11,488 bases of DNA from an uncultured Myxococcales bacterium (GTDB lineage: Bacteria > Myxococcota_A > Bradymonadia > UBA7976 > UBA1532). This document shows positions 1 through 7,200 of the stretch, piece by piece; the first letter of the stretch is position 1, and the number at the start of each line of letters is the position of its first letter. The stretch lies in assembly GCA_937896275.1 (NCBI GenBank), contig CALBMW010000563.1, positions 1 through 11,488 of the forward strand. The letters are read 5' to 3'. The notes under the pieces were generated by a model. The model did not search any database. It worked only from the letters and a program-made list of their open reading frames with translations, and was not told where the DNA came from. The translations under genes were made by a program, and so were the position numbers.

Positions 1-779
1 TGTGCGCCCCCTGCGGCGCTCAGAACGGCTGCGACGGGACGAGCGGCGGCACGGTGTGCTCGGCCACCAACACCTGCGTCGAGTGTGAGGACGACGGCGA
101 CTGCACGAACGGCGAGGCCTGCAACGCGGCCCACACCTGCGCCGCCTGCGGCGCGGGCAACACGTGTGACGGGATGGGCCCCGGCGCGATCTGCCTGAAC
201 ATGGCGTGCGTGATGTGCGAAGACGACGGCGACTGCGGCGGCGGGCAGGCCTGCGCCGCCAACCACCAGTGCGCGGCGTGCGACGTGATGACCAACCCCT
301 GCGACGGGATGGGGGCAGGGTCGGTGTGCGGCGGCGGCGTGTGCGTGGAGTGCGTCGATGACGCGGAGTGCATGAACGGCGAGGCCTGCGACGCCGCCAA
401 CATGTGCGCGGCCTGCGACGCGGTGAACAACATCTGCGACGGGACCGGGCCGGGCACCGTCTGCGACGCGGGCGCCTGCGTGGCGTGCGTGGCCGACTCG
501 GATTGCCTCATGGACCAGGCCTGCAACGCCGCCCACACGTGCGCGGCCTGCGGCGCCATGAATGCCTGCGACGGGACCGGCGCCGGGGCACAGTGCGACA
601 TGATGACCTCGACCTGCGTCGAGTGCCTGAGTATGCCGGGCCAGCCAGGCATCGGCTGCGCGATGGGCACCGAGGCCTGCGTGCCCGTGATGATGGTCCG
701 CACCTGCGTCGCCTGCAACCCGGCGTGCGGCATGGGTGAAGTCTGCGTGGACGCCATGGGCGCCGCGACCTGCCAGTAG
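1..779 (+). CDS. Cys-rich repeat protein, 3' part (5' end outside window)
   Basis: The open frame runs from position 3 to the TAG at 777-779, giving 258 visible residues. It is already in repeat sequence at the window edge, so the start lies upstream; the GTG at 54 is an internal Val and not a real start. Four full repeats of 44-46 residues follow the pattern C-V-x-C-x-D-D-x-D/E-C-x5-C-x5-C-x2-C, then C-D-G-x-G-x-G and a further Cys. A degenerate last unit with a different Cys spacing ends in C-Q. The visible part has no membrane segment. Short Cys-dense repeats of this kind are usually secreted and disulfide-bonded, and are common in myxobacterial exported proteins. The specific function is unknown. 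The gene converges on the giant pentapeptide lipoprotein gene, whose N-terminus carries similar Cys spacing. The reading frame is certain; the function is not assignable. Confidence 0.85.
   Translation, partial: CAPCGAQNGCDGTSGGTVCSATNTCVECEDDGDCTNGEACNAAHTCAACGAGNTCDGMGPGAICLNMACVMCEDDGDCGGGQACAANHQCAACDVMTNPCDGMGAGSVCGGGVCVECVDDAECMNGEACDAANMCAACDAVNNICDGTGPGTVCDAGACVACVADSDCLMDQACNAAHTCAACGAMNACDGTGAGAQCDMMTSTCVECLSMPGQPGIGCAMGTEACVPVMMVRTCVACNPACGMGEVCVDAMGAATCQ
75..614 (+). repeat. Four tandem Cys-rich coding repeats
   Basis: Units begin at the C-V-x-C motif at 75, 207, 342 and 477, with lengths of 132, 135, 135 and 138 bp. Each encodes an acidic stretch (E/V-D-D-G/A-D/E-C or similar), a G-E/Q-A-C or D-Q-A-C turn, a C-A-A-C pair and a C-D-G-M/T-G-P/A-G motif. 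The end of a preceding unit is visible at 3-74. From 615 the pattern breaks down into a C-terminal cap. Confidence 0.85.
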
Positions 780-787
780 GCCGCCCT

Positions 788-813
788 CGGCGCGGCGGAC
801 CACCGCCGCGCCG
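788..813 (+). terminator. Strong GC hairpin after the Cys-rich gene
   Basis: A perfect 11-bp inverted repeat (788-798 with 803-813) encloses a 4-nt ACCA loop, starting 8 nt after the stop codon. No T-run follows, so this is not a textbook intrinsic terminator. In very GC-rich bacteria a bare hairpin directly after a stop often serves as an end-of-transcript structure. A second hairpin lies immediately downstream. Confidence 0.55.
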
Positions 814-814
814 A

Positions 815-835
815 CCCCACCACGCCAGGGTGGGG
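815..835 (+). terminator. Second hairpin, CCCCACC / GGTGGGG
   Basis: A 7-bp perfect stem (815-821 with 829-835) surrounds a 7-nt loop. It lies directly after the stronger hairpin and is not followed by a T-run. It may assist transcript ending for the plus-strand gene or block transcription arriving from the opposite side. The role is inferred from position only. Confidence 0.35.
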
Positions 836-1033
836 GTCAAGACCAGCCACTTGACATATAGCCGGGTCCGCCGAGGACGTGCCCAGCCACGTGGTAGGGC
901 TTGGCTGACGGGCTGCTGACGGGCTGCGGCTGCGCGGGGGGGGGGCGCGCGGGGGGGTCAAGACTAGCTACTTGACATATAGCCGGCTCCGCCGTGGGCG
1001 TGCCCAGCACCGCGACGGGGCTTGGCTGACGGG
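836..1033. repeat. Two-copy tandem repeat, 121-bp spacing, with inverted-repeat core
   Basis: Copy A (836-912) and copy B (957-1033) align over 77 nt without gaps; 66 positions match by hand count. Both begin with GTCAAG-N8-CTTGAC, an inverted repeat with 6-bp arms (836-841/850-855 and 957-962/971-976), followed by the identical stretch ATATAGCCGG. They end with the shared GGGCTTGGCTGACGGG. The spacer holds G-runs. A shorter match to the end of the unit at about 1113-1139 lies at 120-122 bp from copy B and may be a decayed third copy. The element is non-coding and lies between convergent genes. Confidence 0.8.
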
Positions 1034-1177
1034 GCTGCGGTCGCCCGGGTGGTCGGGCTCGGGAGGAGTTGGCCGGGCGTCGACCCCCGCGCCGCTCGGT
1101 CGGTACCACGGCGTCGTGGGCGACCCTCTCCGCGACGGGTGGACGCAGGACCCAGGACGCGGGCTCTGGGCCGGCCG

Positions 1178-1219
1178 CGCCGGGCGACGGTCTAAGCCCG
1201 AGGGTCCGAGCGCCCGGCG
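1178..1219 (-). terminator. Candidate terminator hairpin of the pentapeptide gene
   Basis: CGCCGGGCG at 1178-1186 pairs perfectly with CGCCCGGCG at 1211-1219 (9 bp), with a 24-nt loop. On the minus strand it begins 4 nt after the stop codon of the giant lipoprotein gene (1224-1226). No T-run is present. The position suggests a transcript end; the large loop weakens the call. Confidence 0.4.
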
Positions 1220-1223
1220 ACGC

Positions 1224-4200
1224 TCAGGGCGGGACGCCGCCCATGCCCATCGCCCCGCCCATGCCGACCACGCCGGCGTCCGGGGGCTCGGGCGGCCCCT
1301 CGAAGAGCATGCAGTCGAGCATGTCGCCCGCCGAAAGGCAGCGGCCACGATCGGGGTCACGGTAGGGGCAGATCGTGTCGATGCTCAGCAGCGCCGCGGC
1401 GTCGAGCGTCGCGCTGAGCTCGATCCACTCACTGCCGCACAGGTTGGCGCCGCTCAGGTTCACCTGCTGGAAGGCGCCCGGCAGCCCAAGCGTGTCGGTG
1501 AGATCGGCCCGCGCGAGCACCGTCTCGATCAGCTGCGCGCTGTGCGTCCGTGCGCCCGAAAGGTTCGCGCCCGTGAGGTTGGTGCGACGCAGGACGGCGC
1601 TGACCAGGCTGGCGTCCGTCAGCGTCGTGCCCAGGCCCACGGCGTCAGTGAGGTTGGCTTGGGCGAGGCTCGCGCGGTCGAAGGTCGCGCTGCCGAGGCG
1701 AGCGCGCACCATGCGGGCCGTGGCCAGGTCGGCCAGCGTGAAGTCCGATCCGCCGAGCGAAGCGTCGCCCAGATCGGCCCCGGTCAAGAGGGCGCCCGTG
1801 AAGTCAACGTCCCTGAGCTGAGCCCGCAGGAGCGTCGCCCCCGTGAGGTTCGCCCCCGAGACGTCGGCCTCGGTGAGCCGCACGTCGGTCAGATCGGCGC
1901 CACGCAGATCCGCTCCGCTCAGGTTCTGGGCGCCCAGATCCTGGCCGAGCAAGATCGCGTCGCGCAGGATCGCGTCGCGCAAGCTCACCTCGACCAGCCG
2001 CGTCCCCCCGAAGTTGACGCCCATCAGGTTCGCGCCGGTGAGATCGACCCGCGTCAGCATGGCGTTGCGCAGATCCGTGACCGCCGACAGGTCCACCCCC
2101 GCCAGGTTGGCGTCGACCAGCCGCAGGCACCCCAGGTTGGCCGGCGGGTTCTGCCGCAGCGTCTGCACGAGCGTCGCCGCCGCGAAGCGGCCCTGCGCGT
2201 TGCGGCCCGCGCCCGGCCACGGTTGCTGGCCACTCAGCGCGGTCCCCAAGAGCAGCGCGCCCTCGAAGTCCGCGCGGCAGTAGTTGGCCTGATCGAGCCG
2301 CGCCTGGCTGAAGTCGGTCGTGTGCAAGACGGCCTCGACGAGCGTCACGGCGCCCGCGCTGCCGGTCACCGTGGCGCCGCTCAGATCGGCCCCGGTCAGG
2401 TCGGCCCCCCCCAGGTGCGCGTCCCGATCGCCCGCGCTCGCGCCCAGCCTGGAGTTGCGCAGATCCGCCCCCACCAGCCCTGCCCCGCTCAGGTCGGCCT
2501 CGGTGAGATCGGCCCCCTCGAAGCGCGCCGTCGCGATCGTCACGTCAGCCAGGTTGGCCCCCCGCATCATCGCCTGCGTGAACAGCGCGCCGTCGAGCCG
2601 CGCCTGGCGCAGATCGACGCCGCCGGTGAGCTGCGCCCGCGTGAAGTCCGTCCTCCGCAAGTCCGCGGTGCCAAACGCCGCGCCGCTCAGCACCGCCTGA
2701 CCCATCGCCACGTCGCGCAGGTCGAGCCCCCACAGATCGGTGGCTCGATTCGAGCGGCTCAGATCGGCCTCGACGAAGCTGGCCCCCGCGACCGTCGCCA
2801 CCGCGCACTGCGCAGGGGCCTCGCTGCACCGGGCGCCGTCGCGGCAGCAACCGAGCAGGGCCCCGGCGAGGCGGGCGCGCGTGAAGACCGCCGCCGTGAG
2901 GGTGGCGCCGCGCAGGTTGGCGTTCTCGAGATCGGCGCGCACCGCCTGGGCGTTCAGCAGCGACGCCCCGCTCAGGTTGGCCCCGATCGCGAGCGCGTCG
3001 TTCAGGTTGGCGCCGCCCAGGTTGGCGCCCGTGAGGTTGGCTTGCTGCAGCGCCGTGCCGGTCAGCACGGCGTTGCTCAGGTTGGCGCCCGCGAGGTTCG
3101 CGCCCGTGAGCCGCGCCCCCCCCAACGCCTTGAAGCCGGCGCGGATGGCCGCCACGAGCGCCGCGTCGTGGAACACCATGTCAGCCCCGATGCCGGCCCG
3201 CACCCACGCCGGCAGGTTGCCCACCACGTTGCGGAAGTTGGCGCCCTCGAGGCGCGCGTGGGTCCACACCACGTCGGTCAGGTTGGCCCCGGTCAGGTTG
3301 GCCCCCCCGAGATCGGCCCGCGTCAGGTTGCCGCCCGTCAGATCGGCGGTACTCAGGTTGGCGTCCACGAGGATCGCGTCCGACAGGTTCTGCCCCCGCA
3401 GATCCATGGCGCGCAGATCAGCCCCGGTCAGATTGGCGCCGGGCCCGATGGCCAGATCCTGCCCGAACAGGTTGCACCGCGGCAGCGCCTGCGCCGTCAC
3501 GAGGCAGTCCCCGTTGGCGTCCTTGGGGGGGCACACCACGTCGCCCGTGATGATCGTGTCGGTCCACTCCTCGCTCGGGTTCCGCTCGCCCCACTGCACG
3601 CCGCACAGGTTGGCCCCCGAGAAGTCCACCCCGCGCAAGTCGGCCGGCTTGCCGCGAGCGTTGGTCAGGTTCGCCCCCCCCAGGTTGGCCCCGGTGAGCA
3701 CCATGTCGTTGAGGCTCGCGCCGGTGGCCGCCGCCCCCGACAGGTCGGCGTCGGTGAAGTTGGCCCCCACCAGCCGCGCCTGCGCGAGCAGGACACCCGC
3801 CGCCCGCGCGCCCGTCGCGTTCACGCCGCTGAGATCGGCGTTCTGCGCCACCGCCTGGGCCAGCGACGCCAACCGCAGGTTGGCCCCCACGAGGTTCGCC
3901 CCGACCAGCTCGGTGCCCACGAACAGCGCCTGCAGGGCGTCGATCCGCTGCAGGCTGGCGCCCGTGAGGAAGGCGCCCGTGAAGTCGGTCTCGTGGGCGA
4001 CTACGTCGTTGAGCACGGCGCCCTGCATCTGGGCGTCGCGGAAGTTCGCGCCGCTGATGTCGGCGCCGGCCCCGAACTCCATGTTCGACAGCGTCGCCTC
4101 GACGAAGATGGCGCCCTGCAGGTTGGCCCCTGGCGCGACGTGCGTGCGCGCCAGCCGCGCCTCGGTGAAGTCGGCGCCCGGCGCGTCCCCCAGCGTCGCG

Positions 4201-7200
4201 TTGGCCAGGTTGGCGCCCGCCAGGTTGGCCTCGGTGAGATCGACCATCGACAGATCGCGCCCCGACAGGTCGACGCCGCCCAGATCGGCGCCGGGCTCGA
4301 GCGCGGGCAGCCCGAACAGTCGGCAGGTCAGCGCGCTGCCGGTCCCCGCCGTGGCCGCCGTGACGATGCAGGTGTTGTTCTCGTTCTTGGGGGGGCAGAC
4401 GGTGGCCTCGCTGAGGACGGCGCCGACCCAGTCCTCCTCGTCGTCGAAGCTGCCCCACTGCGTCCCGCAGAGGATGGCGCCGCTGAGGTCGACCCCTCGG
4501 AACACCGCCGGCCGCCCCAGCGCGTCGGTGAAGTCGACGCCCACCATCGACGCCCGCTCGAGGATCGCGCCGTGGAGGCCGGCCTCGCTGAAGTTGGCGG
4601 TGTCGAAGACGCCGTCGGTGAGATCCGTGCGCACCAGGTTGGCCCCGCCGAAGTCGGCGGCCGGCGCGGTCGCCTCGCGGAACGACGCGACCGTGAGATC
4701 GGCGCCGGCCAGCCGCGCGTCGCGCAAGTCAGCCTGGAACAGATCGGCCCTGAAGAGCACTGCGCTGGACAGATCGACCTGCTGGGCCATGACGCCGGTC
4801 AGATCGGCGTCGGTCAGGTTGGCCCCATGCAGGCCGGTGAGGAACAGCGTCGCGCCGGCCAGATCGGCGTCGACGAGGTGCGCCGCGCCCATCTCGACAT
4901 TGCTCAGGTTCAGCCCGGCGAGGTGGGCGCCGTCCAGGCGCGCTCCCATGAACGTCGTCATGCTCATCGTGACGTTCTCGAACTCGCCGCCGCTGATGTC
5001 GGCGTTGTTCAGGTTGACCTTCTCGAGCGTCGCGTTGGTGAAGTTGGCGCCCGTGAGCACCGCGTCCGCGAGGTTGGCCTCGACGAGCTGCGCGCCCTCG
5101 AAGTCGACGTCGACCAGGGTGGTCGCCGCCCCCTCGACCGGGGCCGCCGTGACGCGCTCGAGGCGTGCCCGGCGCAGATCCGTCTCGGGCGCGAAGCGGA
5201 TGCCGTCGAGGGCTGCGTCGACGAGCCGGACGCAGAACAGGTTCTGGGGGGGCTCGTCGCCGGACACCCGCGCCAGCAGGTTGGCCTGGCGCCACGCCAG
5301 ATCGGGGCCGAGGCCGAGCGTGAGCCAGGGCATGGCCGCGTTGGCCTTGACGTTCTCGAGCACCGCCCCCTCGAAGGAGGCCCGGCAGTAGTCGACGAAG
5401 CCGAGATCCACGCCGACCAGGCGGGCCTCGTTGAGCACCGCGTCGCTCATGTCGACCGGCGCGCCCGCGCTGCCCAGCCCCGCGATGATCGTGGCCAGGC
5501 CGAGGTTGGTGCGCTGCATCTTGGCGCCGTCGAGGCGCGTGCGCTCGAGGTAGGCGCCGCTCAGGTTGGCATCGCTGAGATCGGCGCCCCGGAGATCCGC
5601 GTCGGTCAGATCGACCGAGTCCAGCGTCGCGCCCACCAGGTACTGGTCATTGAGCTTCGCCCGGAGCATCCGCGCCTGGCTGAAGATGGCGTTGCCCAGG
5701 CGCGCCTGCCGAAAGTCGACGTCCAGCAGCACGGCGCTGCTCATGTTCGCGTTGCGCAGATCGGCGGGCCCCACGACCGCGCCCACCAGGTTGGCCTGCT
5801 GCAGCGACAGCCCACGGAAGTCGACGCCCCAGATGTCGCCGCCGCGGGTACCGTTGGTCGAGAAGTCGGCCAAGGTGAAGTCGGCGCCGCGCACCCGCGC
5901 CGGCTCGCAGGCGCTCAGCGCGACGGTCTGCGGGCACACCGCGCGGTCGTCGCAGCAGCCCAGGAGCGCGCCCTGCAAGTTGGCGCCGCCCAGCTTTGCC
6001 CGCTCGAGCACCGCGTTGCGCAGGTTGGTCAGATCGAGCTTCGCGCCGGTGAGATCGGCCCCCGCGAAGTTGATGGCGACCAGCGTCTGGCGGCTCAACC
6101 GAGCGTTGCCCAGGTTCGCGTCGGCGAAGACGGTGCCTGGCCCCAGGACCGCGCGGCGCAAATCGCCGTCCTTCAGGCTGGCCCCGGTCAGATCGACCAT
6201 CGTGAGCTGCGTGCGGTCGAAGATCGCGCCCTCGGCCACCGCGCCGGTCATCACCGCGCCCTCGAGCTGCGCGTCGCTCAGGTCGCCGCGCGACAGGTTG
6301 ACGTCCTTGATTTGCGCGCCGCGGAACCAGGCGTTTCGAAGGCTGGCGTCCGGCATCATCGCCCCGTTGAGCAGCAGCTGCGGCGTCTCGCGGGCGGGCA
6401 CGCAGGTCGAACCGTCACGGCAGGGGTGCACGAGCGGCACGCAGCCCTTCTGGGTGGTCCCGCACACCATCTGCGCGGCGAAGGCGCGGTCGAGCACCGC
6501 CTCGGTGAGATCGGCGTTGCGCAGATCGGCCCCGGTCAGGTTGCTGCCGGTGAGGTTCGCCCCCGCGAGCATGGCCGCGGTCTCGGTCTCCTCGTCATAG
6601 AGATCGGCCCCGGTGAGATCGGCCCCCGCCAGGTTCGCCCCCGCCAGGTTGGCCCCCGCGGCGTCCGCGCCCGAGAGATCGGCGCCGGCCAGGTTGGCGT
6701 TCATCAGGTTCGCGCCCTGAAGGTTCGCGCCATCGAGCTGCGCGTCCTGCAGGTTGGCGTCCTGAAGGTTGGCGTCCATCAGGTTGGCGCCGTCGAGCTC
6801 GGCCTCGCTGAGGTTGGCCCCCTGCATGTCCTTTCCCGAGAGATCGGCGTTGGACAGGTCCGCGCCGGCCAGGTTGGCCCCCTGGAGATCGTCGAAGCCC
6901 TCCTCGGTCACGCGCCGCGCGAGCACATCGGCCCGCACCGTGCCGTCTTCGGCCAGCGAGGCCTCGACCCAAGGCGGCAGATCGCCCTCGGCCCCGGTCA
7001 GGCGGGCGCCCTCGAGGTTGGCCCCGTTCAGGTTGGCGCCGGTCAGGTTGGCGCCGGTCAGGTTGGCGTCGGTCAGATCGGCGTTCATCAGGTTGGCGCC
7101 TGCCAGGTTGGCACCCTCGAGGTTGGCGTTGGTCAGGTTCGCGTCGGTCAGGTTCGCCTCGGAGAGATCGGCGCCCGACAGATCGGTGTTCGAGAGATCG

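Larger units (their letters stand above)
780..1223. other. Convergent intergenic region, no gene seen
   Basis: This 444-nt gap between two converging genes contains the hairpins at 788-835, the 121-bp tandem repeat, G-runs of 10 (936-945) and 7 (951-957), and a 9-bp-stem hairpin at 1178-1219. The short open frames crossing it look like GC-rich noise and show no start site or recognisable protein pattern. Confidence 0.7.

Noticed and set aside
54..56. GTG at 54 as the start of the Cys-rich gene
   Set aside because: The frame is open to the window edge and already encodes repeat sequence upstream of it, so the true start lies outside.
20..961. Minus-strand frame of 313 codons
   Set aside because: Antisense of the Cys-rich repeat gene. 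Its apparent repeats merely mirror the real ones, and the frame continues through the terminator hairpins and the tandem repeat.
851..977. TTGACA at 851 and 972 as promoter -35 boxes
   Set aside because: No -10-like hexamer lies at a suitable distance and no plus-strand gene follows. The hexamer is part of the inverted repeat CTTGAC.
2740..5391. Plus-strand frame of 883 codons
   Set aside because: Another shadow of the pentapeptide gene, Ser/Arg/Pro/Ala-rich low complexity, with no start signal.
1440..7200. CRISPR-like regular repeats (recurring CAGGTTGGC and AGATCGGC)
   Set aside because: The 15-bp periodicity comes from pentapeptide codons. There are no spacers of constant length and no long identical repeats.
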